A program made the translations under genes and the position numbers. Below, one piece after another: positions 35,642 through 45,088 of a stretch of 64,000 nucleotides of DNA; position 1 is the first letter of the stretch; every line of letters begins with the position of its first letter. The DNA is from DASYTH01 sp045806965. Its GTDB lineage: Bacteria; Actinomycetota; Actinomycetes; Mycobacteriales; Pseudonocardiaceae. The notes beneath the pieces are model-generated. The model saw only the letters and a list, made by a program, of their open reading frames with translations. It did no database searches and was not told the origin of the DNA. Where the stretch lies: positions 1 to 64,000 of the forward strand of contig JBJMIG010000018.1 in assembly GCA_045806965.1 (NCBI GenBank), written 5' to 3'.

Positions 35642-36457
35642 ATGGCTTTTCCGATGCAGGCTAGCCCGGGCAAGAACGACGTCGACCTGCCCAGTGTCGC
35701 TCGAATGCACGACTACTGGCTCGGTGGTTCGCACAACACCGAAGGGGAGCGCACGTTCGCCGATCACCTCGCGATGGTTGGCCCACTGATCCCGTACCTG
35801 GTCCGGACGCAGCGGGCGTTGCTCGGACGGATCGTGCGCTATCTACTCGGGCAAGGCGTCCGGCAGTTCGTGGATATCGGGTCGGGCCTGCCCACCTGCG
35901 GCCAAGTACACGAGATCGCCGAGGGCAGTGACCCGCCGGCGCGGGTGCTGTACGTCGACAACGACCCCGCGGTGGCCGCCGACGGCCAGGATCTGCTTGC
36001 TGGCAACGAGAACGCGGCGTTCCTGGCAGTGGATTTCCGGGAGCCGGCCCGGGTGCTCTCCGATCCCGCGGCCCAGCGGCTGCTCGATCCGCAACGGCCG
36101 GTGGCGTTACTGGCGATAGCCGCGCTTCAGCAGATCCCGGACTCCGACGACCCGGTCGGTGTGGTCGCGGGCTACCTGCGGACGATGTGCTCCGGCAGTT
36201 ATCTGGCGCTGACGCATTCCGGACCGGACCCGCAACTGGCCTATGCCTGCGAGATGTTCGAACAGATGAAATTCGGCCCGCGGCACGCACTGTACCTGCG
36301 CGATGCGGTGGCGGTCCGGCTGTTCTTCGCCGGTCTCGAGCTCGCGCCGCCCGGAATTGTGCCGGTGCCGCTGTGGCATCCGGACCCCGAGCGGGATCCC
36401 GTGCTGCAGAACCCCGAACGGGTACCGGTCAACGTCGGCGTCGCGCGCAAGCCCTGA
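35642..36457 (+). CDS. SAM-dependent methyltransferase, DUF574 family
   Basis: A 271-residue protein of the actinobacterial S-adenosyl methyltransferase family (DUF574). The markers are MHDYWLGGSHNTEGER near the N-terminus, FVDIGSGLPT (SAM-binding motif I) and LYVDNDPAV (motif II). The family has many paralogues per genome and no firmly established substrate. The start is the ATG after GAAGGGC. A longer frame of 14 codons is possible. Confidence 0.8.
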   Translation: MAFPMQASPGKNDVDLPSVARMHDYWLGGSHNTEGERTFADHLAMVGPLIPYLVRTQRALLGRIVRYLLGQGVRQFVDIGSGLPTCGQVHEIAEGSDPPARVLYVDNDPAVAADGQDLLAGNENAAFLAVDFREPARVLSDPAAQRLLDPQRPVALLAIAALQQIPDSDDPVGVVAGYLRTMCSGSYLALTHSGPDPQLAYACEMFEQMKFGPRHALYLRDAVAVRLFFAGLELAPPGIVPVPLWHPDPERDPVLQNPERVPVNVGVARKP

Positions 36458-36517
36458 CCGAAAGGACAGTGCTGCACAGCACGTCCCTTTTTCCAGTTGT
36501 TGATCCCATACCGTTGT

Positions 36518-36690
36518 TCAACTCCGATCTTGGTCTGAACCACGATCATCTGGCGAGCCTCGGCCGCCGCGGCTGAGGAAGTCCCGCTCTTCTTCGGTGG
36601 GCGCCAGGGCGGCCGCTCGGTCGTAGGCCGGGGCGGCCTCGCTGGTGCGGCCCAGCCGGCAGAGCAGGTCGGCTCGGGTGGCGCCGGCGG
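36518..36690 (-). pseudogene. remnant of an ECF sigma factor C-terminus
   Basis: One frame reads TRADLLCRLGRTSEAAPAYD, then RAAALAPTEEERDFLSR, the C-terminal TPR-like end of SnoaL-less ECF sigma factors of the ECF42 type. Nothing upstream restores the sigma-2 or sigma-4 regions, and the frame has no start. It is a truncated leftover. Confidence 0.6.
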
Positions 36691-36837
36691 TGCAGGCCGG
36701 CGAACGGGTCGAGGTGGCCGGCGCACCAGTCGGCGAACCGGCGTGTCGTGCAGGCTGCTGCGGCGGCGATGGTCATCGAGGAGGGCGCCAATGAGATGGA
36801 CCGCATCTTCCCGGACACGGCAGCATGGTCAGCCCGC

Positions 36838-36889
36838 GACACGGTTCAGGCCCCGTCCGCTCCACAGTGGACGGGGCCTGAACCGTGTC
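36838..36889. terminator. perfect 21-bp hairpin
   Basis: A 21-base arm at 36838-36858 (beginning GACACGGTTCAGG) and its exact complement at 36869-36889 enclose a 10-base loop. This is the strongest hairpin noticed in the window. It directly follows, on the minus strand, the tRNA-like remnant, as native tRNA terminators do. Confidence 0.75.
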
Positions 36890-36938
36890 GAGCTGACCGG
36901 GCTTGAATCTACGACCCCTTCTCACCAAGGGTGTGCTC
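36889..36938 (-). pseudogene. degenerate 3' part of a tRNA-Thr(GGT)-like gene
   Basis: On the minus strand, GAGCACACCCTTGGT matches the D-stem end and anticodon arm (loop TTGGTxA, anticodon GGT) of actinobacterial tRNA-Thr as I remember it. It continues into GGTCGTAGATTCAAG, a T-arm-like stretch. The 3' side of the anticodon stem is mutated (GAAGG instead of GGGTG) and no 5' acceptor strand is found. Probably a decayed integration-site duplicate; chance resemblance cannot be excluded. Confidence 0.35.
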
Positions 36939-36968
36939 GGTGATGTCAGTCAGGCCGCGTTCTCCACC

Positions 36969-37502
36969 CTATGGGCAAGATCCGAATTTTTGCGCCTGCA
37001 CGTAGGCCGTACCATCGTTGCCTACCTTCACGTACCGGTTCCCTTGGTTTGACTGGTTGTACCACGCCTGGATTGGGCCGAACAGGTAGCTGTTGAAGAA
37101 TACTTTGTAGCACCACCCGGCATCAACCTGGAAGCCGTCCCAGTCCTGACCACTGGGAGTCCGACCACTTCCTGATAGTCCAATGAATGACTGCTGAACA
37201 TTGTCGGCCGCGCACGTCGGGCGCGTAGTGGTGGAGCTACTGGTTATGCCCCCCTCGCACCAATTCCTGAAAGCGGTCATTGAGAGACCGCTCTGATTGA
37301 TGGTCTCCGAGCAGCCGAACGAGCATGAAGCACCGGTCGGAGTTACTGTTTGGTCGGCCTGCGGGTAACTCGGGCTCTTGCTCGTTTTACCCCCAGGGTC
37401 GGCCGAATAGCCACCATCGGCTTGAGCGCCTGACGCAGACCCAAAGAACACCGCCAAGATGGCCGCCACAACAGCCATAGCTACGGTTATATTGCGTTTC
37501 AT
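36969..37502 (-). CDS. secreted Cys-containing protein, unknown function
   Basis: A 177-residue exported protein. The signal peptide is MKRNITVAMAVVAAILAV and onward, with a likely cut after GAQA. The mature part holds six Cys (CSFGC, WCEGG, PTCAAD, WCYK and a C-terminal GSCP), consistent with three disulfides. It is rich in Ser, Gly, Tyr and Trp. GC is visibly lower than in the neighbours and codon use is less biased, suggesting transfer. I recognise no family. GGGG lies upstream of the ATG; a GTG five codons earlier is less likely. It stands alone beside mobile debris. Confidence 0.75.
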   Translation of the reverse strand: MKRNITVAMAVVAAILAVFFGSASGAQADGGYSADPGGKTSKSPSYPQADQTVTPTGASCSFGCSETINQSGLSMTAFRNWCEGGITSSSTTTRPTCAADNVQQSFIGLSGSGRTPSGQDWDGFQVDAGWCYKVFFNSYLFGPIQAWYNQSNQGNRYVKVGNDGTAYVQAQKFGSCP

Positions 37503-37979
37503 CTGTCGAACCCCCACTCGGAATCGATCAAAATAGACGATCCAAAATAGACCGTATCATACCGGGACGACCCCAACAAGATCTTGAGTATCTACCGGTC
37601 TTGAATGGACAGATTCGACTTTGGCGGGGGGCGCCCACCGCTGTGATCAAGTAGTGGGTGGTGGGTCGTGCCGGAGTGATGAGGTACGCCGGTGGTGACG
37701 GCTTGCCCGCCGAGGGCATGGTCGGCAACCGGTGGCGTCCTCCTAGGCCGGTGGTGTCCACGCCACCTGACTGGACACCGCGCGAGCCACGGCCAGTGGC
37801 ACCTTGTCCCACACCGGGACGTAGTCACCCAGATAGTCACCCACGAGGCGAGTCAGGCCCCGTCCATGGCCCGACCCCGCCGGAGTGCCCGCTGGCGAGG
37901 GATGGACGCCGGCGGATGCGGGTCGGATGCGGTGCCGGTGATCCTCGCAAGTTTGTTGATGCTTGGCTTGATCCCACAA
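37503..37979. other. intergenic, no supported gene
   Basis: About 480 bases. The first 120 are AT-rich and probably hold the promoter of the secreted protein. The rest contains overlapping open frames on both strands without recognisable domains. Confidence 0.45.
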
Positions 37980-39215
37980 TCATCCCATGGAAGCGGGTGC
38001 CTCGCGGCGGTTCGGCCTGTGGGCGATCTCGGCCTCAGCCTGCGGTTCGAGGGCCACGGCCTGCGCCGGAGCGCTGTCGCGGATGACCGCCTTCTCGGGC
38101 GGCGCCGATAGCAGGTATTTCACCCGCAGCCGCAGGAACGGCTGCTCGATGCCGTAGTAGGTGACCACGGAGATGGCCAGGACCAGCGGCAGGAGCACGG
38201 CGCCGGTGGTGAGCAGCGCGTTGGCGGTGGCCGACAGGCCAGACACCTGCAGGAACCAGCGGTGATCGATGATGACGCTGAGCACCACGAAGTGCAGCAG
38301 GTAGATCGAGTAACTGAACTCGCCGATCTTTGCGGTCGCCAGGGCCGCGATGTTCGTCGCCCGGCAGGTCGCGACGTAGGTCAGGATCGCCAGCGCCCAG
38401 CCGGCGCCCTCGACGTCGATCCAGGCCAACCGCCACGCGGAGGTCGAAGCGAAGCCGTGGACCTGGTTGAAGGCCCAGAGCGCGGTCACGATGAGCGTGA
38501 CGCTCACCGCGACCTTCCACCAGCCGCGGAAGCGCTTGCCGTGGCGGACGAAGAGCCAGGCGGCGACCATGCCGAGCAGGAACTGGTCGATCCGGCCGGC
38601 CAGGTTGAGGTAGAGCATATGGTAAACGTCGTGGCTCTGGCTGACCGCCCACACCAGCGCTCGCACGACGACGACGGCGGCCAGCATGCGGGCGAAGGTG
38701 GGCATGCCAAAGCGCGTCAGCAGCCGGTTCAGCAGCGGGAAGAGCAAGTAGAACTGCATCTCGACGGCGATGGCCCAGAACATGCCGGAGACCGGGCCGA
38801 GGCTCATCGAGCCGGGCAGGTTGCCAAGCCCGCCGATCAACTGGAGCAGCCCGCCCGCCGAGACCGTCCCCGGGTTGGCCGCGACGCCGATCAGCACAAG
38901 CAGCAGGAAGAGGGGGTAGATCCGGAGCAGGCGGTTGGTCATGAACTTCGGAAAGGAGACCTCGTGACCGAGCGTGCCGACGGTGAAGATGAAGCCGCTG
39001 AGCACCATGAACAGGGCGACCGCGGTATGCCCCTCGAAGATCACGGTGGCCATGGGGTTGCGGGAGTAGAGCCAGTCCGGATCCCCGGCGTAGGCGCGGT
39101 TGTGCCCGATTTGCGCGGTGAGCAGCTGGGTGCCGTGGTAGAGAACGATGAGAATCGCGGCAAATGCGCGGATATGATCCACCGAAGCGAGGTAGGTACG
39201 GTTACTACTCCGCAT
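37980..39215 (-). CDS. acyltransferase 3 (OafA/YrhL-type) membrane protein
   Basis: A 411-residue multi-pass membrane O-acyltransferase. Ten or so hydrophobic segments follow the N-terminal signature VDHIRAFAAILIVLYHG, with the conserved His in YHG. FSYSIYLLHFVVL and YYGIEQPFLRL near the end are typical of the family. Such enzymes acetylate or acylate cell-wall glycans, exopolysaccharides or secreted metabolites. The last 50 residues are a charged cytoplasmic tail. The ATG behind AAAGGAC is preferred over the long upstream frame. Confidence 0.85.
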   Translation of the reverse strand: MRSSNRTYLASVDHIRAFAAILIVLYHGTQLLTAQIGHNRAYAGDPDWLYSRNPMATVIFEGHTAVALFMVLSGFIFTVGTLGHEVSFPKFMTNRLLRIYPLFLLLVLIGVAANPGTVSAGGLLQLIGGLGNLPGSMSLGPVSGMFWAIAVEMQFYLLFPLLNRLLTRFGMPTFARMLAAVVVVRALVWAVSQSHDVYHMLYLNLAGRIDQFLLGMVAAWLFVRHGKRFRGWWKVAVSVTLIVTALWAFNQVHGFASTSAWRLAWIDVEGAGWALAILTYVATCRATNIAALATAKIGEFSYSIYLLHFVVLSVIIDHRWFLQVSGLSATANALLTTGAVLLPLVLAISVVTYYGIEQPFLRLRVKYLLSAPPEKAVIRDSAPAQAVALEPQAEAEIAHRPNRREAPASMG

Positions 39216-39660
39216 CCGGAAGTCCTTTCCACGTGGGGTGGGGGTGTAAGAACAACGGTGACACTGTCCTAAGTGGAGGGTACACCGATGACGGATGACG
39301 GCAAGACCAGGCCGTTCGTCCCGGCCAGCTGTGCGGCCCGCTGTCGGGCGTGGTCCTCCGCCTGAAGCCGTTGGGCGCGGTCGGAGTGTTCCACAGCGCG
39401 TTGGAGCTTTTCGGACCAGGTCGTCCGGCGTGGATACTTCAGTGCAGAACCTCAGCGTTGGACTGGACGATGACCGTCCGGCGACGGGGTTGACCCGGGT
39501 GAGCAGAGACCGGCCAAACGTTGTGGCCGACGACGATCTTGATCTCTCTCGGCATACTGATCGGCCCTGCACGATCCGCCTGCTGATATAGGTGTAGCTG
39601 GCGGTACGTCCGACGAGGATCTGTGTACAAGATCAACGATGAGTTGAATGGAGTACACAG
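39216..39660. other. intergenic with one short leftward open frame (39269-39451)
   Basis: A frame of about 60 codons on the minus strand ends at 39269. It contains KYPRRTTWSEKLQRAVEHSD and a following Gln/Arg-rich helix, with high third-position GC, and looks like the end of a real coding sequence. It has no credible start (only an internal GTG) and no known domain, so it may be a gene remnant or a very small gene. Nothing else is visible. Confidence 0.3.
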
Positions 39661-39900
39661 GTGACTGTGCCGGATGTTCAGCCGGGGATCGCGCCGGCTC
39701 GGCAGGCCATCAAAGAGACGGTCGATGCCGGCCTGCTCGACCGCTTGATGTCCAAATAGATGTTGTTCGGTTGGCGTTGACCGGTCAGGGTGGGTTGCTG
39801 CCGGAGCTGGTCAAGGCGGTGTTGGAGCGGGGGTTGCAGGCCGAGCTGACCGGGCACCTGGGCTATGAGTGGCGGAGGTGGAACCGGCGCACGATCATCG
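39661..39900 (+). pseudogene. IS256-family transposase, N-terminal remnant
   Basis: GTG-started sequence with RQAIKETVDAGLLDRLMSK, then after a frame shift LTGQGGLLPELVKAVLERGL and AELTGHLGYE, the order found at the N-terminus of mutator-type (IS256) transposases. The remaining catalytic part is absent. Two lesions at least: a stop/frameshift near 39758 and loss of everything past 39900. Confidence 0.75.
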
Positions 39901-40127
39901 CCCACCGGCCGCCAGCGCGACTGTCCGGGCTTTGGGCAGCGCCAATGCGTCCGGACTACGGGCCGCGCTTGTGGCCATCTACACCCGCGTCCGGGGACCG
40001 GTCGTGCAGCCGCGGTTCCTCCTCCCGCGCGCCGCCCTCGGCGCTCACCTCATACGATGCGTAGCCGATGCATGGTGCACTACGGATATTGCTGCATCGG
40101 AACACCGAGCCTCCGGAGAACGGGTAC

Positions 40128-43100
40128 ATGGACTATCGCCGATTTTCTTCGAAGCGTCCCAACCGGTGCGGCCGGTGCGGTACGGGCCTGCCGGCGGGTG
40201 TGGACGTTCTCGGGAAACGGCTGGACAACGGCAGCTGGGACATCCTGTGCCTGGCCTGCGGCGCTGTGCCGGCCGGTTCAGCACGCACGGTCGAACGGCC
40301 GGGCCAGCGGAGCCGGGTGCCCGAGCGTGGCTCGGCCCCGAAGTCGGGATGGTCCACCCTGGTCGAGTATCTGCTGTCCTGCGTGTTGCGCGAGTCCTTG
40401 GTCGCTCCGGTGCCTCTCAAGGAGCGTGCCAACTGGTCGGTACTACCGATACGGGCCGAGACCGTGCTGTGCGGCAACGATCTCACCCTGCCGCTGATGC
40501 CCCAGTTACAGGAGCTGTTCACCGACCTGAAACCGCTGGAAGGCGTGTTCTACGGCTGGCCGACCGTGGTCGTGCTCGACGAGCGCCGTGTCCCCCACGT
40601 GACCCCGCTGTTCGTCCGCCAGCTCGACGGGCCCGACCTCGGCGCGGCGACGGTGCCGGCCAGCGAGGAACTACCCCAGATCAACATGAGCCTGCTCGGC
40701 ATGAAGTGGTTCCCGCAGGAGGCGTTGCACGCGGCGGCCACAGTCGCTGGCGGGTTGATTGGCTTCGGCCAGGCCACCGCCGTGACCGCGATGGCGCGCA
40801 GGCTGCTCACCGCGCTCGGGGTGCCGCTCTCCGCGCTCGATCCGACCAACCTGACCGACCTCGCCCGCCTGGGTGATCCGTGGCGGCCGCAGGAAGTCGG
40901 CGTATTCAACCTGGTGATGGCGTTCAGGGGCACTCTCGATATCGCGACCCGCAACCTGGTCAAGGATCTCGAGTGGATGGTCAGGGCGACGGACTGGAGG
41001 GCCAGCGCGGCTCGGTTCCTGTTCGAGGACGCGCCCGTCCCGCCGGCCGCGCTACCGGCATCGTCGGTGGTAACCCTCAACGACGCCCAGGAGATCGCCT
41101 TGGCGACCGCGGCTACCGCGCCGCTGACAGTGATCACCGGACCGCCCGGAACCGGCAAGAGCCAGACCGTTACCGCGATCATGGCCGACGCCTGGCTGCG
41201 CGGCGAGACCGTGCTGTTGGCTTCCACCAACAACACCCCGATCGACGATGTGATCGACAACAAGGCCGCCACCGTGGACGAAGCACTCGTGCTGCGCACC
41301 GGCAACGCCGAAAAACGCCAACAACTCGGCGCGCGGCTACGCGAGTTCGCTGCCGCCGCGTCCAAGCGCACGACAGACCCCGCCGGAGCTGCCCTCCCGA
41401 AGGCGACACATGCCCGACATCGCACCGCGCATCGGTTACAGCAGCACGCCGAGGCGGCCCGGGCGGTGCTCGACGCAGCCCGACACCGCGCGCAGACCAG
41501 ATCCTGGCTCTGGGGCGTGGACCAGCCGCCACACCTGACCATCCCACGGGAGGCACTCCGATCGCAGGCGTTGCGGGCGGAGCGCACTTGGTGGCGATGG
41601 CTACGCCGGCGGCGTACCCAGCGCCTGCGGGACCTGGTCCGGATCGGCAACTCGGCCGCGACCGCCCGCGACATGGTGGCCTGGGCCGATGCGGAAGCCG
41701 CTGCCGAACAGACCAAACAGCACCTGGATCAGTTCCCGCGGGACTTGTTCGAGGAGTTCGCCAAGGCGAGCAAGCAGTGGCAGGCCGCGTCCGTGGCAGC
41801 AGCAGGCAATCGAATCCGCGACGGCATCGCGTCGGGCCGTTCGGCGATGCTCGAGCTGGCCGAGGTGCTCACCGACGAACTGCCGTTCCGGGAGGCGCTT
41901 TCCCGAGTCATGGCCTATGTCAAGGGATGGGCCACCAGCGCGCTCTCGACCCGGCCGAACTTCGACTGCCGGGCGGGCGTTATCGATCTCGTGGTGATTG
42001 ACGAAGCCAGCCAATGCAACCTCGCCCAGGTCTTGCCGCTGGCCTACCGGGCACGCCGCCTGGTGATCGTCGGCGATCCGCACCAGTTGGCTCCGGTGGT
42101 CACCGCCCATGCCCAGGAACTGCGCGCGCTGGCCACGGCCGCCGGCACCACACACGAGGCGCTGGTCACCGCGCACCACACCTACGGTGAGGACTCCGCG
42201 TTCACCGCGTTCGCCGCCCGATTCCATCCCGAGCCGCTACTGCTGGACGAACACTACCGATGCCATCCGGACATCATCCAGTTCTGCAACACGCAGTTCT
42301 ATGACAACCGGCTCACCGTGCTCACCACCGTGGCGCGGACCGAAGACCTGGCACGAGGACTGGAATGGCAGGACGTCGACGGCCGCACCGAGCGCGGACC
42401 GAACGGCAACAGTGCCATCAACGAGGCCGAGGCCCTGGCCGTGATCGACTGGCTGCTGGCATCGGGCCTGCGACCGGACCAGGTGGGAGTAGTCACCCCC
42501 TTTCTCGCCCAAGCGAACCTGATCCGCAAGCTACTCAGGCAGCACGGCGGGGCCACCTTCGACGGCATGCGGATCGGCACGGCACACACCTTCCAGGGTG
42601 GAGAGCGCGACACCATGCTCTTCTCCACCGTCATCGCGCCCGGCGCACTGCCAGGAACGATCTCGTGGTTGGAAGGGGAACGGAACCTGATCAACGTCGC
42701 GGTCAGCCGGGCCAAACAACACCTGGTGGTCTTCGGCAACCGCACCGAGCTACGGCGTGCCAAGGCGAACACCCTGCTCGCCCTCGCCGCGGCGGCAACC
42801 GGACAAGCCGCCCGCCAAGATCCGAGCGCCGACGACGCGGCCAGATCACTGCACGCCGCACTGGTATCGGTCGGCCTGCCGGCCGTTCTCAACGGGGTCG
42901 ACGAGGGATACCGGCTAGCCATCACCTTGACCACACCCGGCGGCGACCGGATCAACATCGAAGTGGAGGATTATCCCAACGGCGACCCACGCGGCCGGCT
43001 CCAGCGTCAATCAAGCAGCCGGGACAACAACGTGCGCCGACTAGGCTGGCAAGTGCTGCGAGTGCCGGCCTGGCAGATCCACCTCGATCCCGCCGCCGCC

Positions 43101-43133
43101 ATAGCACGGGTGCGACTGGCCATAACCCGCTGA
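40128..43133 (+). CDS. SF1 helicase with N-terminal zinc motif and nuclease-like tail
   Basis: A 1001-residue protein. Residues 14-44 hold two CxxC pairs (Cys14/17, Cys41/44), a probable zinc ribbon. The SF1 (Dna2/Upf1-like) motor has Walker A GPPGTGKS (338-345), Walker B VVIDEASQ (about 622-629), GDPHQLAPV, TAHTFQGGERD and NVAVSRAK. A helical insertion (about 395-590) separates the first motifs. The last 95 residues (INIEVEDY, then RDNNVRRLGWQVLRVPAWQ) resemble the Vsr/MTES-type nuclease tail found on such helicases, though the usual catalytic Lys or Asp is not obvious. ATG chosen for GGAG at 9 bases. Alone among mobile debris; a defence role is plausible but inferred. Confidence 0.8.
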   Translation: MDYRRFSSKRPNRCGRCGTGLPAGVDVLGKRLDNGSWDILCLACGAVPAGSARTVERPGQRSRVPERGSAPKSGWSTLVEYLLSCVLRESLVAPVPLKERANWSVLPIRAETVLCGNDLTLPLMPQLQELFTDLKPLEGVFYGWPTVVVLDERRVPHVTPLFVRQLDGPDLGAATVPASEELPQINMSLLGMKWFPQEALHAAATVAGGLIGFGQATAVTAMARRLLTALGVPLSALDPTNLTDLARLGDPWRPQEVGVFNLVMAFRGTLDIATRNLVKDLEWMVRATDWRASAARFLFEDAPVPPAALPASSVVTLNDAQEIALATAATAPLTVITGPPGTGKSQTVTAIMADAWLRGETVLLASTNNTPIDDVIDNKAATVDEALVLRTGNAEKRQQLGARLREFAAAASKRTTDPAGAALPKATHARHRTAHRLQQHAEAARAVLDAARHRAQTRSWLWGVDQPPHLTIPREALRSQALRAERTWWRWLRRRRTQRLRDLVRIGNSAATARDMVAWADAEAAAEQTKQHLDQFPRDLFEEFAKASKQWQAASVAAAGNRIRDGIASGRSAMLELAEVLTDELPFREALSRVMAYVKGWATSALSTRPNFDCRAGVIDLVVIDEASQCNLAQVLPLAYRARRLVIVGDPHQLAPVVTAHAQELRALATAAGTTHEALVTAHHTYGEDSAFTAFAARFHPEPLLLDEHYRCHPDIIQFCNTQFYDNRLTVLTTVARTEDLARGLEWQDVDGRTERGPNGNSAINEAEALAVIDWLLASGLRPDQVGVVTPFLAQANLIRKLLRQHGGATFDGMRIGTAHTFQGGERDTMLFSTVIAPGALPGTISWLEGERNLINVAVSRAKQHLVVFGNRTELRRAKANTLLALAAAATGQAARQDPSADDAARSLHAALVSVGLPAVLNGVDEGYRLAITLTTPGGDRINIEVEDYPNGDPRGRLQRQSSSRDNNVRRLGWQVLRVPAWQIHLDPAAAIARVRLAITR

Positions 43134-43239
43134 CCATCAGCCGGCAACGGCCACGGCTACCGCCTAGCCAGCGGGTCTATCCCATGATCGACGTTTCCGG
43201 CGTTGTTGATCAGTAGGTTTCGGCGGCCGGCCAGCGGTC

Positions 43240-43640
43240 ACCGAAGGTGATGGCGAAGGCGGTCGCACTGTTCAACGAGAACACCACCACCAGACGATCA
43301 TCACCAACCCGAGCGAGACGGCCTGCCGCCCTCGTCGTCGTACCGGTTGTTCGACCTGTGGTAAGGCGACGACCACGGCCAGCGGCACGATCAGCGCGTC
43401 GGTCCCGGCGCACGGCACCGTGGTCTTCCGGGTCACACACCCGCAACCCAGGGTGGCACCACGTTCGTCGGCTACCTGACCTGGCAGGCCGCCACCAACG
43501 GCTGGGGCCCGGCCGAACGCGATCGGTCCAACGGCGAACAGGCCGCCGGCGACAGCCGCTCCCTGACCATCGCGGGTACCAGCTACGCCAAGGGCATCGG
43601 CGCACACGCGGCCAGCACCATCGACGTCGACCCACGCCGA
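43240..43640 (+). pseudogene. decayed alpha-galactosidase C-terminus with NPCBM domain
   Basis: Pieces in different frames rebuild a GH27-type end: AVALFNENTT, then ASGTISASVPAHGTVVFRVT, then TTFVGYLTWQAATNGWGPAE and SYAKGIGAHAASTIDVD, the start of an NPCBM carbohydrate-binding domain. The catalytic part is missing and at least two frameshifts are needed. Not functional. Confidence 0.65.
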
Positions 43641-43726
43641 CTGGGCCAACGCCCAACTCACCCGCACGTAGTGGGAAGGGAGGGAGATCGTGACTGCGCC
43701 CACGACGCGCCGTGACAGCCGGCGTC

Positions 43727-44182
43727 CTAGGCCAAGAAGCGGAAGACGGGCTCGGCGACGCAGACGGGCTTGTCGCTGCCTTCGGCCTCGATGATGGCGG
43801 TGGCGGTGATCTGTAGGCCGCCATTGACCTCCTCGACGTCGGCTAGCGTTGCGGTCAGCCGGATGCGTGCGCCGACCGGGACGGGGGCGGGGAACCGGAC
43901 CTTGTTGAGGCCGTAGTTCACGGCCATCGTCGTGTCGGTCACGACAAGGATCTGGGACCACATCGGGATCAGCAGGGAGAGGGTCAGGTAGCCGTGGCCG
44001 ATGGGGCCGCCGAAGGGGCTCTCGGTCTTGGCCCGTTCGATGTCCACGTGGATCCACTGGTGGTCGTCGGTGGCGTCGGCGAAGGTGTTCACCCGGCCCT
44101 GGGTGACTTCGATCCAGTCGCTGGTGCCGAGCTGGGTGCCGGTGAGCCGGGGGAGCTCGGCCATGGTCGTGGTGGTGCTCAT
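43727..44182 (-). CDS. MaoC-like enoyl-CoA hydratase/dehydratase
   Basis: A 151-residue single-hotdog MaoC protein. The catalytic Asp-His dyad lies in ATDDHQWIHVD (typical D-x-x-x-x-H), followed by PIGHGYLTLSL, the helix conserved in R-specific enoyl-CoA hydratases such as the Rv0130 type. It would hydrate a 2-enoyl-CoA. Last gene of the leftward catabolic operon, 36 bases beyond the amidohydrolase gene. Confidence 0.85.
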   Translation of the reverse strand: MSTTTTMAELPRLTGTQLGTSDWIEVTQGRVNTFADATDDHQWIHVDIERAKTESPFGGPIGHGYLTLSLLIPMWSQILVVTDTTMAVNYGLNKVRFPAPVPVGARIRLTATLADVEEVNGGLQITATAIIEAEGSDKPVCVAEPVFRFLA

Positions 44183-44218
44183 GTGGGATTCTCCGAATGT
44201 CGGTACGGGCAGATGGGA

Positions 44219-45088
44219 TCAGCGCAGTCCGAGTGCGGTGATGGCGTTCTGCTTGAGCACCAGGGGTTTGACCTCGTCGCGGATGTCTAGTGCCGCGAAG
44301 TCCTTCAGCCACCGCTCGGGTCGCAGCAGCGGGTAGTCCGAGCCGAAGAGGACCTTGTGCTTGAGCAGGGTGTTGGTGGCGTGGACCAGCTGCGGCGGGA
44401 AGTACTTGGGTGACCAACCGGAGAGGTCGATGTAGACGTTCGCCTTGTGCTGGGCGATGGCGATGGCGGCGTCCTGCCAGGGCACCGACGGGTGGGCCAT
44501 GATGATCGTCAGGTCGGGGAAGTCGGCGGCGACGTCGTCGAGCAGCATCGGGTCGCTGTAGCGGAGCTTGATCCCGCGACCGCCCGGCAGGCCCGAGCCG
44601 ATTCCCGTCTGTCCGGTGTGGAACAGGGCCGGGACACCGAGGCTTTGCAGTTCCGCGTAGAGCGGATAGGCCCGCCGGTTGTTGGGTTCGAAGCCCTGCA
44701 GGCTGGGGTGGAACTTGAACCCGCGCACCCCGTGTTCGCTGACCAGGCGCCGGGCGACCCGCACGCCCGCCTGCCCGCGGGCCGGGTCGATGGAGCCGAA
44801 GGGGATGAGCACGTCGGGGTGCTGCGCCGCGGCATCGGCGATTTCCTCGTTGGACAGCGCCAGGTGCCCGGTCGCGGCCTCGGCGTCGACGGTGAAGATG
44901 ACCGCGGCCATCTTCTTGTCGCGGTAGTCGGCGGCGATGTCGTGCACCGTCGGGTCGTACGGGTCGCCCTTGAAGTACTTGGCCGCCGCGGCGTTGAGCT
45001 CGTCGTCGAGTGCCAGGTGGCCGTGCAGATCGGAGTGGACGTGCACGTGCACGTCGATGGCGACCAGGGAATCGAGGTCGAGGGTCAT
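44219..45088 (-). CDS. amidohydrolase, COG2159 (decarboxylase-type)
   Basis: A 289-residue amidohydrolase_2 protein. The N-terminal metal motif is DVHVHVH, then GFKFHPSLQG, FHTGQTG (His), IMAHPS (His) and LFGSDYPLLRP (Asp), the full ligand set of the aminocarboxymuconate-semialdehyde-decarboxylase/amidohydrolase_2 family. Members decarboxylate or hydrolyse aromatic-derived acids. The ATG overlaps the stop of the SDR gene (ATGA), so the longer frame is not used. Fits a ring-acid degradation pathway. Confidence 0.85.
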   Translation of the reverse strand: MTLDLDSLVAIDVHVHVHSDLHGHLALDDELNAAAAKYFKGDPYDPTVHDIAADYRDKKMAAVIFTVDAEAATGHLALSNEEIADAAAQHPDVLIPFGSIDPARGQAGVRVARRLVSEHGVRGFKFHPSLQGFEPNNRRAYPLYAELQSLGVPALFHTGQTGIGSGLPGGRGIKLRYSDPMLLDDVAADFPDLTIIMAHPSVPWQDAAIAIAQHKANVYIDLSGWSPKYFPPQLVHATNTLLKHKVLFGSDYPLLRPERWLKDFAALDIRDEVKPLVLKQNAITALGLR

